From CADEDH01 sp965263455 (GTDB lineage: Bacteria > Actinomycetota > Acidimicrobiia > Acidimicrobiales > SZUA-35), in assembly GCA_965263455.1 (NCBI GenBank), contig CBDHHN010000003.1, positions 65,172-129,171 of the forward strand: a DNA stretch of 64,000 bases, given 5' to 3'. Below the pieces are notes generated by a model. The model searched no databases. It was given only the letters and a program-made list of their open reading frames with translations, and had not been told where the DNA came from. Shown piece after piece: positions 10,133-18,620 of this stretch; position 1 is the stretch's first letter; the number at the start of each line of letters is the position of its first letter. The translations under genes and the position numbers were made by a program.

Positions 10133-11361
10133 GACGGTTCCTCCTCGGCCTCGTCGCGGACGAGGTGCAGTTCGACCTCGGTTCCGTCGCCCGGTGCGGT
10201 GATGATGGTTGCCGTACCGTCGACCCGGGCCATCCGGCCCTGGATGGAGTTGCGGACCCCGTGCCGATCGTCGTCGATGGTGGTGAGGTCGAAGCCGCAG
10301 CCGGTGTCACGCACGAAGATCTCGACGCTGTCCGGTCCGACCTCGAGGTACAGGTCGATCCGGTCGGCCCCGGAGTGCTTGGCCGCGTTGACGGCGGCCT
10401 CGCCGGCGGCGCTCAGGAGCGACTCGATGCGATCGTCGACCAGACAGTCGCCGACCGCCACCACCTCGACCGGGACCCCGTGCAACTCCTCGACCTCGCT
10501 GGCCAGTCGGTCGAGTCGGCCCCGGATGGAGCCGCCTCGGCGGGAGACCCGGTCGGGGTCGAGCCAGTTGCGCAGTTCCCGTTCCTGGCGCCGGGCCAGG
10601 TTGATCATCGTCTGGGGGTCGTCGTCGTGGCGTTGGATGAGCGACAGCGTCTGGAGTACCGAGTCGTGGAGGTGGGCGGCGACCTCGGCCCGTTCCTCCG
10701 ACCGGATCCGGGCCTGACGCTCGGCATCGCGCTCGCGAACCAGGCGCCACCACCACGGGGCCGAGACCGCCAGCACCGTTGCCACAGCGGCCAGCGCCAG
10801 CAGGGTGCTCTCGGCCGCCGAGTCGTTGGTCAGCATGCGGTTGCCCATGACCACCAGTGCGACGAGAGCCAGGGTCGAACCGGCCAGGATGGTGGCCCAC
10901 CGGTCGAGGGACGACCAGCCGGCCTCGGTCGCAGGCGTCGCCGACAAGCGCGACCACGCCACCACCGCCCCCACCCCGAGCAGGCCCAGTGGCCAGACCA
11001 CACCGGCCGGGAATCCACCGATCTGGACCGACAGCAGCAGGAGGCCGGCCGATACCAGGGCGAACCCGACCAGCCGCTCGGTGTCGGAGCGGCCTTTGGG
11101 CACGGGCGGTCCGTCGACGAGGGGTCGGTCGGCCGGGAGCAGGGCCATGGCCAACCAGGCGCCGCCGTAGAGGAGGGCCCCCCAGCCGCCGGTGGCGAAC
11201 AGCAGGACGAACACGACCCGGACGAGGTTGGGGTCGACCCCGACCTCGCGGCCGATCCCGGAGGCGACGCCGGCCACCACCCGATCGTCGTCGGCCAGCG
11301 TCGGCAACCGCCAGTACGGGGTGTCGGAGTCGGAAGGGCCGGTTCGGGCTGGGTCCGTCAT
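10129..11361 (-). CDS. PspC-domain sensor histidine kinase (HisKA_3 type)
   Basis: A 410-residue membrane kinase. After a short N-terminal tail comes a PspC domain (residues ~15-80, with VVAGVASGIGREVGVDPNLVR and a membrane helix), followed by four further hydrophobic segments, then a HisKA_3 dimerisation helix with the phospho-acceptor His 232 in HDSVLQ, N-box EAAVNAAKHS near 322 and G-box DTGCGFDL near 352. PspC domains sense envelope stress. The ATG at 11361 is chosen over an upstream frame extension that lies in the divergent promoter region. The layout PspC-kinase/NarL regulator opposite a PspC/LiaF-like gene is known from actinobacteria. Confidence 0.9.
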   Translation of the reverse strand: MTDPARTGPSDSDTPYWRLPTLADDDRVVAGVASGIGREVGVDPNLVRVVFVLLFATGGWGALLYGGAWLAMALLPADRPLVDGPPVPKGRSDTERLVGFALVSAGLLLLSVQIGGFPAGVVWPLGLLGVGAVVAWSRLSATPATEAGWSSLDRWATILAGSTLALVALVVMGNRMLTNDSAAESTLLALAAVATVLAVSAPWWWRLVRERDAERQARIRSEERAEVAAHLHDSVLQTLSLIQRHDDDPQTMINLARRQERELRNWLDPDRVSRRGGSIRGRLDRLASEVEELHGVPVEVVAVGDCLVDDRIESLLSAAGEAAVNAAKHSGADRIDLYLEVGPDSVEIFVRDTGCGFDLTTIDDDRHGVRNSIQGRMARVDGTATIITAPGDGTEVELHLVRDEAEEEPS

Positions 11362-11522
11362 GGACGGTGGTGCACCTCGGGTTGGTGGACGCCGTCCAGT
11401 CTCGCACGGGCCGGTCCCCTTCGGCATCGGTGGTGACCCTGAGGCGACCCTGACCGGGGCGGCGCCGGTATCAGGTGGGTCCCCGATGGTGGGGCCGATC
11501 GTGGACGGTGAGAATGGGGGTC
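11362..11522. promoter_or_regulatory. Divergent promoter region of the two PspC-domain genes
   Basis: 161 non-coding bases separate the divergent kinase and membrane-protein genes and must hold both promoters. GAGAATGGGGG lies just before the ATG at 11523 and may be the ribosome site. No clear palindromic operator was found by eye. Confidence 0.4.
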
Positions 11523-13178
11523 ATGACCGAGAGCGCGGGACCGGGGCCCGCCGACCAGCCCCCGACCGGCGACAGCGAGATCGGCACCGAGACCTCGGCG
11601 CCCGCCGGTTCGGCGCCCGCCGGTTCGGAGCCTGGGGCCTCGGAGCCTGCCGGTTCGGTGCCTGGGGCCTCGGAGCCCGGGGCCTCGGAGCCTGCCGATT
11701 CGGTGCCTGGAGCCTCGGAACCTGGGCCCTCGGCCCCGCCGGACGGTCCTGACGGCGCCGGGGGCGGCCGGGGTCGACGGCTCCGCCGGGCCCGGCCGGG
11801 CCAGATCGGGGGTGTGGCCGCCGGACTGGGGGCCTACGCCGGGATCGACCCGGTCCTGCTCCGGATCGGCTTCGCCATCCTGGCGGTGCTGTCGGGCCTC
11901 GGGGTGTTCGTGTACGTCGGCCTGTGGCTCCTTCTGCCGCCCGATGACGACGACCCGCGGCCACTGGTGCTCACGTCGGACGTGGCCGCCCTGGTCGCCG
12001 GTTTCGTGACCCTCGCCGTGGGCTCGATCGTGGTCTCGACCGGCGCCGTCATCGACGGCACGCTGTTCTTCCCTCTGGCCTTGGTCGGGATCGGCTTCTG
12101 GGTGCTCAACCAGCGACGCCACCCCGAGGCATCCACCATCCCGTTCGCCCCGCCGCCCCCGCCGGGCCCGATCTTCCCGCCCGCGCCCCCGCCTCCCGGC
12201 CCCCGGACCCCACCGCCCCCGTTCACCCCGGGGGCGCCCGCCCCGGCCCCTGGCCCCGGCACGCCACCGCCCCCGCCCGCCTCCCGGCCGGATCCCGGGT
12301 TCGCCACCGGCTCGGCGACCGTCCACGGCCGGCCGGTGCCGCCCGCGACGGGGGGAGGCGAGGGTCCGCCTGCCCCGTTCGCGGCGCGGTCGGGTGGGGA
12401 GCGGCCGTGGCCCGCCGCCGCCTCCGATCCTCTGGTCGGGCCCGGACGCCACGGGCCCCCGCCGTACCCGGGCCCGAGCGGAGCCGTCGGCGGTGGCCGT
12501 GGCCCCGGCCGCCCGGCGCCGCCCGGAACCTCATGGGCTCAGGTGAGGCCCGAGCCGGAGCCGGTGCCGTCCCCCGAGCCCGGACCCCCGTTGGTGTCGA
12601 TCACCACCGCGGTGGCCGTGGTGGTGATCGGGGCCCTGCTCGTGGTCCGCAACCTCGGCGGGGCCGAGGTGTCGGCGGGGATGACGCTAGGGGCGGTCTT
12701 GGCCGTGTTCGGGGTCGGTCTCGTTGTCAGTGCGTTCACCCGGCGCTCGTTCGCCCTCTGGCTGTTGTCGACGGTGTCGGCGTTGCTCCTGGCGGTGGCG
12801 CCGCTGCTCGACGGGGCAGTGCAGGGTGGCGTCGGCTCCCGCCAGATCGTCGTCGACGAGGCCGGTGAGTCGCTGCAGGACAGTTACGACCTCGGAGCCG
12901 GGAACCTCGAGCTCGACCTGCGTCGACTGACCCTGGGCGAGAACCGGGTCATCGAGGTCGCCGTCGGGGCCGGGTACGCCGAGATCCTGCTCCCCCCCGA
13001 CCTGCCGGTCCGGGTCGAGGCGGCCAGCACCTTCGGATACGTCGATGTGCTCGATGTGCCCGAAGAGGGTGCTCTGAACGAGCTGCTGGTCGTCGACGAG
13101 CCGGCCGAGGCCCAACCCGGCACCCTCACCATCCGGGCCTCGGTCACGTTCGGGTATGTGGAGGTACGTCGTGGCTGA
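11523..13178 (+). CDS. PspC-domain membrane protein with proline-rich linker and LiaF-like C-terminus
   Basis: A 551-residue envelope protein. Residues 25-72 are a pentad repeat (S-E/V/A-P-x-x). A PspC domain follows at ~81-142 (GGVAAGLGAYAGIDPVLLR plus a membrane helix), then two more helices, a ~130-residue Pro/Gly-rich stretch (~205-345), two or three membrane helices (TAVAVVVIGALLVVRNLGG, LGAVLAVFGVGLVVSAF, WLLSTVSALLLAVAPLL) and a C-terminal beta-rich domain like the LiaF/DUF2154 fold, which in Firmicutes restrains an envelope-stress sensor. Probably part of the circuit with the divergent kinase. ATG 11523 is preferred over ATG 11514. The stop overlaps the next gene. Confidence 0.85.
   Translation: MTESAGPGPADQPPTGDSEIGTETSAPAGSAPAGSEPGASEPAGSVPGASEPGASEPADSVPGASEPGPSAPPDGPDGAGGGRGRRLRRARPGQIGGVAAGLGAYAGIDPVLLRIGFAILAVLSGLGVFVYVGLWLLLPPDDDDPRPLVLTSDVAALVAGFVTLAVGSIVVSTGAVIDGTLFFPLALVGIGFWVLNQRRHPEASTIPFAPPPPPGPIFPPAPPPPGPRTPPPPFTPGAPAPAPGPGTPPPPPASRPDPGFATGSATVHGRPVPPATGGGEGPPAPFAARSGGERPWPAAASDPLVGPGRHGPPPYPGPSGAVGGGRGPGRPAPPGTSWAQVRPEPEPVPSPEPGPPLVSITTAVAVVVIGALLVVRNLGGAEVSAGMTLGAVLAVFGVGLVVSAFTRRSFALWLLSTVSALLLAVAPLLDGAVQGGVGSRQIVVDEAGESLQDSYDLGAGNLELDLRRLTLGENRVIEVAVGAGYAEILLPPDLPVRVEAASTFGYVDVLDVPEEGALNELLVVDEPAEAQPGTLTIRASVTFGYVEVRRG
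11595..11738 (+). repeat. 15-base tandem repeat coding a pentapeptide array
   Basis: About nine and a half imperfect copies of a 15-base unit (consensus TCGGAGCCTGGGGCC) encode SEPGA/SEPAG/SVPGA pentads at residues 25-72 of the PspC protein. Such arrays form flexible, Pro-rich cytoplasmic tails and are prone to copy-number change. Confidence 0.8.
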
Positions 13179-13596
13179 ATCCGTCGTCCGGATCCGATCA
13201 CTGCCCACGCTGGTGGCCGGGGTGACGTTGTCGGCGCTGGGCCTCAGCGTCGTCGTGGCCGAGGCGACGACGCTGAGCTTCGGCCAGTCGGCGTCGCTGC
13301 TGGGCCTCGTGGGGGCCCTGGCCGTCCTGGCCGGGGCCCTGGTACGGGCCCGGCAGCAAGATCCGCTCCCGCCGGGGGCCGGGCCGGACCCCGGCGTCCC
13401 GATCGGGACGGGCACTGCGGACCGAGCCCCGACCGTGTCGGAGCCGCCGGGCGGGCCCGCTCCGCCCACCCCCTTCGTCCCGCCCTCGACGGCCGCCCAC
13501 CAAGGCGCGGACGACGACCCGGCCGAACCCGACACCGACCTCCCGGGTGACGCCACGCCGAACGATGACGCCGGCCCGGCGCCCCGGGATCAGTGA
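13171..13596 (+). CDS. Small membrane protein, downstream partner of the PspC/LiaF-like gene
   Basis: A 141-residue protein with two close hydrophobic helices (LVAGVTLSALGLSVVVAEA and ASLLGLVGALAVLAGALV, residues ~12-62) followed by a long disordered Pro/Asp-rich tail. The GTG at 13171 has GGAGG seven bases upstream; the ATG at 13156 in the same frame lies before that ribosome site. The gene overlaps the end of its upstream neighbour by eight bases, so it is co-translated and probably acts with it in the membrane. I do not recognise the family. Confidence 0.7.
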   Translation: MAESVVRIRSLPTLVAGVTLSALGLSVVVAEATTLSFGQSASLLGLVGALAVLAGALVRARQQDPLPPGAGPDPGVPIGTGTADRAPTVSEPPGGPAPPTPFVPPSTAAHQGADDDPAEPDTDLPGDATPNDDAGPAPRDQ

Positions 13597-13616
13597 GCCG
13601 CTTCGGGCCGCGGTGG

Positions 13617-14267
13617 TCAGTCCTTGTCGGCGGCGTAGGCGATGACCCGCTCCATCACGTCGTGGCCGGCCTTGTCCACGCTGCCGGCGTCGAACGGGGG
13701 TTGGGGGTCGTACTCGACCATCAGCTGCATGGCCCGAGCGGCGTCGGCGTCGACGAGCAACTCCGACAGGCGGAGGGCCATGTCGATGCCCGACGACACC
13801 CCGGCGGCGGTGATGATGCGCTGGTCGAGATGCTCGACCACCCGGTCATCGGTGGGGACGGCCCCCAGCTTCTCGAGGGCACCGTAGGCACCCCAGTGGG
13901 TGGTGGCGGTCAGCCCATCCAGGAGCCCGGCCCGGGCCAGGACGAGCGAACCGGTGCAGACCGAGGTGGTGAACCGGGTGCCCGGATGGATCCGGCGGAT
14001 CCATCCGACCAGGGGATGGTCGTCGGCCTCGACCACGGGGCGGGTTCCGACCCCGCCCGGCACCACCACGACGTCGGGATCGGGAAGGTCGTCGAAGGTG
14101 GCGTCGGCGGTCAGGCCCAGGAACCCGTTCTCGGTCCGGAACTCACCGGTGCGTTCGGCCACGAAGGTGACGGTGGCGCCGGGCAGACGTTGCAGGACCT
14201 CGTAGGGCCCGATGCCGTCGAGGGCGGTGAGCCGGTCGAACAGGGGGATGGCGATGGAGATGGTCAT
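13617..14267 (-). CDS. DJ-1/PfpI family protein (isonitrile hydratase-like)
   Basis: A 216-residue class I glutamine-amidotransferase-fold protein. The nucleophilic elbow is TSVCTGSLVLARAGLL (Cys ~103), and PDVVVVPGG and the acidic DGIGPYEVL near the N-terminus (Glu for the Cys-Glu pair) are present, as in isocyanide hydratases. The neighbour on the same strand is a GlxA-type regulator with the same domain, so the pair probably belongs together, the regulator lying upstream and 32 bases away. The substrate is unknown. Confidence 0.85.
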   Translation of the reverse strand: MTISIAIPLFDRLTALDGIGPYEVLQRLPGATVTFVAERTGEFRTENGFLGLTADATFDDLPDPDVVVVPGGVGTRPVVEADDHPLVGWIRRIHPGTRFTTSVCTGSLVLARAGLLDGLTATTHWGAYGALEKLGAVPTDDRVVEHLDQRIITAAGVSSGIDMALRLSELLVDADAARAMQLMVEYDPQPPFDAGSVDKAGHDVMERVIAYAADKD

Positions 14268-14299
14268 GGTGTCCTCACGGTGGGTTGGAAGGGTCGGGT

Positions 14300-15283
14300 T
14301 CAGGTCGCGGTCAGGCGGAAGCGGCTGCGGTAGTCGTCAGGGGCGACACCGAGACGGCGATGGAAGGCCCGGCGCATCGTCTCGGCCGTGCCGAAACCGC
14401 TGAGGCGGGCCACGGTGGCCAGTCCGTGGTCGCCACGCTCGAGATGGGTCCGGGCCGTCTCGACCCGGACCCGCTCGACGTAGCGGGCCGGGGTCTCGCC
14501 CACCTCACCCAGGAACAGTCGGGTCAGGTGGCGGCTCGACACGCCCACCCGGTCCGCCAGGCGGGCCACGGTGTGGTGACCGGCCGGGTCGGCCTCGATC
14601 AGGCGGCGGGCCGAGTGGACGGGGGGAGCGGCGGACGGTGGCGCCCACATCGGCGAGGCGAACTGGGACTGCCCACCCGGCCGGTGGAGGTGGACCACCA
14701 GCCAGCGGCCGACCTGCTGGGCCAGAGCGGCGTCGTGGTCGTGTTCGACCAGGGCCAGGGCGAGGTCGATCCCGGCCGTCACACCGGCCGACGACCACAC
14801 CCGACCGTCGTGGACGTGGAGGGCGTCGGCGTCCACGGTCAGGTCGGGGTGCTCGTCGGCCAGGTGTCGGCTCCAGGCCCAGTGGGTGGCCACCCGGCGT
14901 CCACGGAGCAGCCCGGCGGCGGCGGCCAGGAACGTGCCGGTGCACACGGTGGCGACCCGCTCCGCCCGGCGGCCGAGGCCGGCCACCAGGGTCGCGATCT
15001 CGGGGTCGGTGGCGGCGTTGCGGACGCCGTCGCCCCCGGGCAGGACCACGGTGTCGGGCCCGGGGCCGCCGTCGCCGACGCCGTCGGCCACGAACGACAG
15101 GCCCGACTCGGAGCGGATGGGTCCGGGTTCGGCCGCCACAACCCGGAGCCGATAGCGAACGCCGCCCCGATCTTCGGCGTCGGCCACCCGGTTGGCGGTG
15201 GCGAAGACCTCGTGCGGCCCGGTCAGGTCCAGGGGTTGGATGCCGGGCCAGACCACGAACCACACCTCGTGCTCGACGACCAT
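14300..15283 (-). CDS. GlxA-type transcriptional regulator (DJ-1/PfpI domain plus AraC HTH)
   Basis: A 327-residue regulator. The N-terminal ~200 residues form a DJ-1/PfpI-like domain with VCTGTFLAAAAGLL, and the C-terminal ~110 residues form an AraC-type double helix-turn-helix (TVARLADRVGVSSRHLTRLF, then LATVARLSGFGTAETMRRAFHRR split over residues ~280-303). In this family the first domain senses a small ligand rather than catalysing. The ATG at 15283 begins MVVEHEVWFV; a GTG at 15328 would add 15 residues. It probably controls the isonitrile-hydratase-like gene directly downstream. Confidence 0.88.
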   Translation of the reverse strand: MVVEHEVWFVVWPGIQPLDLTGPHEVFATANRVADAEDRGGVRYRLRVVAAEPGPIRSESGLSFVADGVGDGGPGPDTVVLPGGDGVRNAATDPEIATLVAGLGRRAERVATVCTGTFLAAAAGLLRGRRVATHWAWSRHLADEHPDLTVDADALHVHDGRVWSSAGVTAGIDLALALVEHDHDAALAQQVGRWLVVHLHRPGGQSQFASPMWAPPSAAPPVHSARRLIEADPAGHHTVARLADRVGVSSRHLTRLFLGEVGETPARYVERVRVETARTHLERGDHGLATVARLSGFGTAETMRRAFHRRLGVAPDDYRSRFRLTAT

Positions 15284-15599
15284 GGGGCCAGGGTGCGCCC
15301 TGGCCGGGCTGTCGTCAATGACCGGCACCCCTCGATTTCGGACATCGCGGGCTCAGTGCACCGAGGTGCTCGACGACCTCGGTCTCAGACCCGGTGAGGA
15401 CCTGGTCGGGGAAGCCCGGGGCGGGGGCGGTCGGGTCGGGCTCAAGATTCGGGAGCCGTCGGTCCGATGATGCTGGTGAGCCCATCGGCTCGACAGGCGA
15501 GACGAAGATCCCCCGGGCGTCATCTGGTCGCCTAGCCCGGGGAGGAGTCAGTGGCGAAACCGGCGTCTGCGTACCGCAATCCACGGGAGACGCCCAACC
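15284..15599. other. 316-base gene-free region, upstream half without visible content
   Basis: This is the longest gene-free stretch of the window. The first ~220 bases carry the promoter side of the GlxA-type gene and show no open frame with coding character. The last ~90 bases contain two strong hairpins (listed separately) that form the leader of the small exported-protein gene. Confidence 0.5.
15510..15594 (+). promoter_or_regulatory. Structured 5' leader with two strong hairpins, candidate RNA regulator
   Basis: Hairpin 1 pairs CCCCGGGC (15511-15518) with GCCCGGGG (15535-15542) around a 16-base loop. Hairpin 2 pairs GGCGTCT (15562-15568) with AGACGCC (15588-15594), with an inner GCG/CGC pairing at 15569-15577. 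A small GG-CGAAA-CC loop may sit between them. The right arm of hairpin 2 contains part of GGGAGA, the likely ribosome site of the ATG at 15600, so translation could be switched by this fold. I could not match it to a riboswitch class I know. Confidence 0.5.
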
Positions 15600-15800
15600 A
15601 TGCACATCACGCGCCGAATCGCCACCGCCACCCTCGCTCTCGCCCTCGCCCTCGGTGGCGCGGTCGGAGTCGTCGCCGCCGGCCTCGACGCCCCGCCGGC
15701 CGAGGCCTCCGAGCAGGCCGGCAGCCCCTGGGCCGCCTTCGGGTCCGGCGGGCCGGGTGGGCGGGGTGGCGTCGGCACCCACGGCGGGACCTGGTCCTAG
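15600..15800 (+). CDS. Small exported glycine-rich peptide
   Basis: A 66-residue protein beginning MHITRRIATATLALALALGG: a basic start, a 20-residue hydrophobic core and an APPAEASE region where signal peptidase I could cut after an Ala around residues 28-36. The mature part is only ~30 residues, rich in Gly and Ser (FGSGGPGGRGGVGTHGG). It is preceded by a structured leader and is convergent with the cyclic-nucleotide-binding gene. The family is unknown to me. Confidence 0.65.
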   Translation: MHITRRIATATLALALALGGAVGVVAAGLDAPPAEASEQAGSPWAAFGSGGPGGRGGVGTHGGTWS

Positions 15801-15836
15801 GCCGCGCCGGTCGGCCCCCCGCCGTCGAAGGGCGGC

Positions 15837-16253
15837 TCAGCCGCCGCCGTAGCTGGCCGCCTGTCGTCGCAGGCTGTCGGCGGCGGTGGGGATGTCGCTG
15901 AGGTTGGCCACCAGCTCGCGCTTGGAGATGGTGTCGACCCGGACCTCGGTGTCAGCCCGGACACGGGCCGACCGCTGGCCCTGGTTGCCAGGGGTGGCCA
16001 GGACGGCCAACTCGCCGTAGCAGTCACCCGGGCCCAGGTCGGCGACGTGGTTCTCGTCGATCCACACACTGGCCCGGCCCTCGAGGAGGATGCCGATCGT
16101 GGCCCCGAAGTCCCCCTGGCCCACGATGTCCTCTCCGGCCGTGATCCGCAGGGGGATGGCCAGGGAACGAAGGATCTCCTTCTCGGACAGGGGGCAGCCG
16201 GCGAAGATCGAAGCGTCGCCAACGTTGGTCACTGCATCAGCCATGGGCGTCAT
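15837..16253 (-). CDS. Cyclic-nucleotide-binding domain protein
   Basis: A 138-residue stand-alone cNMP-binding domain. The phosphate-binding cassette appears as GDCYGELAVLATPGNQGQRSARVRA (residues ~84-108 in two halves), with the Gly-Glu pair and the Arg that contacts the cyclic phosphate; IFAGCPLSEKEI and GDFGATIGILLEGRASV are the usual strands before it. There is no DNA-binding or catalytic domain, so it would act by binding a partner. The start is uncertain among ATGs at 16253 and 16244. Confidence 0.85.
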   Translation of the reverse strand: MTPMADAVTNVGDASIFAGCPLSEKEILRSLAIPLRITAGEDIVGQGDFGATIGILLEGRASVWIDENHVADLGPGDCYGELAVLATPGNQGQRSARVRADTEVRVDTISKRELVANLSDIPTAADSLRRQAASYGGG

Positions 16254-16345
16254 GGTTGCACGTCGCCCTCCCACGGGCCAGCAACCGGGACCGGCGGGTC
16301 GCCGTCGACGGGCGGCCGCTCCGGTCGGGATGGCATGATGAGCCC

Positions 16346-16900
16346 ATGCTGGAGCTGGTGGCGTTGGGGACGGATCGGGATGCGGCGGTCGCCGCGGCGT
16401 CCGAGTTGGGGGGCCGGGTCTACGTCCGCCACGAGACCGAACAGGGCGATCGTCCCTACGACACCCTGGTCCGGGTCGTCACCGACCGGCCCGACGCGGT
16501 GGCCCCGGCGGCGGCCGTGGCCCTCCACGTCGTCTTCGCCCGCGTGATCAAGGCGCCGGCCGGGGCCCACCCGCCTCGGCGGGCCATCGGCTCGTTCCCC
16601 CTGCGCCACCATCCCGACCTGAATCATCGCCAGGCCGACGACCATTGGCGCGACACCCACGCTCCGCTGGCCCTCACCCACCACGCCGCCATGTGCGACT
16701 ACGAGCAGCTCTCGATCGTCCACACCGTCCACGGGCCTGAACTCGACGGCATCGCGCTGTGTGCCTTCGCCGACCGGGACGATCTCCGCCACCGCTTCTT
16801 CAACGACGACGAGGCCCGAGCCGCCATCGAGGCCGATGTGGCCGCCTTCGCCGACGTGCGCCGGTCACCCCGGCGGGTGGTGTTGAGCGAGTTGACCTGA
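16346..16900 (+). CDS. EthD-domain protein
   Basis: A 184-residue dimeric alpha/beta-barrel type protein. The second half has the EthD signature HHPDLNHRQADDHWRDTHAP followed by LALTHHAAMCDYEQLSIVH (residues ~88-126). EthD proteins accompany oxidative degradation pathways, but their reaction is mostly unknown. The ATG at 16346 begins MLELVALGTD and is the first good start after the divergent cyclic-nucleotide-binding gene. The N-terminal ~75 residues appear to be a first, weaker repeat of the same barrel fold (inference). Confidence 0.75.
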   Translation: MLELVALGTDRDAAVAAASELGGRVYVRHETEQGDRPYDTLVRVVTDRPDAVAPAAAVALHVVFARVIKAPAGAHPPRRAIGSFPLRHHPDLNHRQADDHWRDTHAPLALTHHAAMCDYEQLSIVHTVHGPELDGIALCAFADRDDLRHRFFNDDEARAAIEADVAAFADVRRSPRRVVLSELT

Positions 16901-16946
16901 ACCCGGGTCGACAGGGCAGCCCCCGGGCCCCGGTATCTTCGGGCCG

Positions 16947-17681
16947 ATGGGTTCCTGCCGCCGTCCGTCCCCCGTCATCGTGGGCCTCGCCGTCGGGGCC
17001 GCGCTCGTCGGCGGGGCATGCGGCCTGGAGTTCGCCGATCCTGTCGAGCCCTCGGATGCCGCCGACGGGCCGACGACGGGGGAGGGGGTGGCGGTGGCAC
17101 CCACCGCCATGTTGGAGATCGTCGACGAGGTGAACGCCTACTGGGTCGAGGTGTCTCCCGACTTCGGGTTCGAGTTCGAGCCGGTGCCCGACCGTCGGAT
17201 CGCCTTCGGCACCGAAGGCCCACGATGTGATGGTCGCCCGCCCGATCCGGAGGACGTCGAGGACAACGCCTACGTCGAGTCCGGCTGCGCCGAGGGGATC
17301 CTGGTGGCCCTCGACCCCGACTACGTGGGGGCCAACCTGGCCCGGGCCGAGGCCACCATCGCCCACGAGTGGGGCCACGTGGTCCAGGCCCAGGCGACCG
17401 AGCAGGACGTCGACCTCGATCTGGCTCTCGACCCCGAGGGCCTCCCCATCGACGCCGAACTGCAGGCCGACTGCTTCGCCGGAGCCTGGGCGGCCGAGCG
17501 CGCCAGGTCGCCCCTCAGCGAGCTCCGGGCCGACGTGGCCACCACCGGCGATCCCCACGGCGTGGCCCTCGACGACCCCGACGCCCACGGCAGCGCCGAG
17601 GAACGGGTCGAGGCCTTCGATCTCGGAGCCGCCCGCGGTCCCGCAGCCTGCGTCGAGGACCTGGTCGAGCTGTTGCCCTGA
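16947..17681 (+). CDS. Neutral zinc metallopeptidase lipoprotein (YpfJ/COG2321-like)
   Basis: A 244-residue exported protein. A hydrophobic signal (VIVGLAVGAALVGGAC) ends at a Cys at residue 25 resembling a lipobox. The zinc motif HEWGH (TIAHEWGHVVQ, residues ~139-149) is followed by ELQADCFAGAWAAE, a stretch characteristic of the putative neutral zinc metallopeptidase family, whose Glu supplies the third ligand. It therefore probably acts on the outer face of the membrane. It is a single gene, convergent with the CitE-like gene. Confidence 0.82.
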   Translation: MGSCRRPSPVIVGLAVGAALVGGACGLEFADPVEPSDAADGPTTGEGVAVAPTAMLEIVDEVNAYWVEVSPDFGFEFEPVPDRRIAFGTEGPRCDGRPPDPEDVEDNAYVESGCAEGILVALDPDYVGANLARAEATIAHEWGHVVQAQATEQDVDLDLALDPEGLPIDAELQADCFAGAWAAERARSPLSELRADVATTGDPHGVALDDPDAHGSAEERVEAFDLGAARGPAACVEDLVELLP

Positions 17682-17726
17682 GACCGACGGCGTCACCAGC
17701 GCCGTCGACCCCGGCCCGGACCCGGC

Positions 17727-18620
17727 TCAGGCCCGCTGGGCCAGGGCGTCGGCCAAGGCCAGGATGCGCCGAGCCTGGGTGAAGTGGGGCACGTCGACCA
17801 TCTGGCCCTCGAAGCGGAACGCCATACGGCCCGCCGCCTGCTCCACCTCCAGCTGGTCGAGCAGAGCCCGGGCCCGGGCCACGTCCTCGTCCGAGGGGGT
17901 GAAGACCTCGTTGATGACGTCGATCTGGGCCGGGTGAATCGAGATCTTGCCCGTGAACCCGATCCAGGCCGCGTCGAGACAATCCTGCCGGAGCCCCTCG
18001 GGATCGGTCACGTCGGTGAAGACGGTGTCGAAGGGCTGCACCCCGGCCGCGGTCGAGGCCAACAGGCACATCGTCCGAGCCTGCTCGAACAACGGTAGAT
18101 AGCGGCCATCGGGACCCCGGTTGCGGCGGGCTCCGACCGCGGCCGACAGGTCCTCGGCCCCCCAGCTGAGGGCGTCGACCCGCTCCACGCACGGGATCCC
18201 GGCGATGTTCAACATCCCCTGTGGGGTCTCGGTCCCCAACACCACCAGTTTCACCCCGCCCGGCTGGTGGCCGTGTTGGTCCTCGAGTTGGGTGATCATG
18301 CGATCGATGAGCCGGATCTCGTCCCCGCTGTTGACCTTCGGTAGCAGGTAGGAGTCGGGCGGATCGATCATCGTGGCCTCGAGATCGGCCCGGAACCAGG
18401 GCGAGTCGAGCGGGTTGATGCGGACCATCCGCTCCTTGGTCCCGAAGTCGACCCCGGCCAGCCACTCGCAGACGGTGGCGCGGGCCGAGTCCTTGTGCTC
18501 GGGGGTGACGGCGTCCTCCAGGTCGAGGATGAGGGCATCGGCCGCCGTGGCCAGCGACTTGTGGAGCATCTTCTCGTTGGCCCCGGGCACGAAGTGCCCG
18601 CAGCGGCGGATGCGGGTCAT
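17727..18620 (-). CDS. HpcH/HpaI aldolase/citrate lyase family protein (CitE-like)
   Basis: A 297-residue TIM-barrel lyase beginning MTRIRRCGHF. DALILDLEDAV (residues ~30-40) carries the acidic metal ligands, RMVRINPLDSPWF the CoA-contact Arg, and LGTETPQGMLN and SWGAEDLSAAVGA the second metal-binding Glu and Asp. Members cleave citramalyl-CoA, malyl-CoA or beta-methylmalyl-CoA. The start overlaps the stop of the MaoC-like gene by four bases; a hydratase plus lyase pair would convert an enoyl-CoA such as mesaconyl-CoA to smaller acyl units (inference). An upstream in-frame extension overlaps the MaoC gene and is rejected. Confidence 0.88.
   Translation of the reverse strand: MTRIRRCGHFVPGANEKMLHKSLATAADALILDLEDAVTPEHKDSARATVCEWLAGVDFGTKERMVRINPLDSPWFRADLEATMIDPPDSYLLPKVNSGDEIRLIDRMITQLEDQHGHQPGGVKLVVLGTETPQGMLNIAGIPCVERVDALSWGAEDLSAAVGARRNRGPDGRYLPLFEQARTMCLLASTAAGVQPFDTVFTDVTDPEGLRQDCLDAAWIGFTGKISIHPAQIDVINEVFTPSDEDVARARALLDQLEVEQAAGRMAFRFEGQMVDVPHFTQARRILALADALAQRA

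Noticed and set aside
15510..15594. A known riboswitch class (c-di-AMP, c-di-GMP, SAM, cobalamin) in the leader
   Set aside because: The strongly conserved bases of these classes as I know them are absent, so only a structured leader is claimed.
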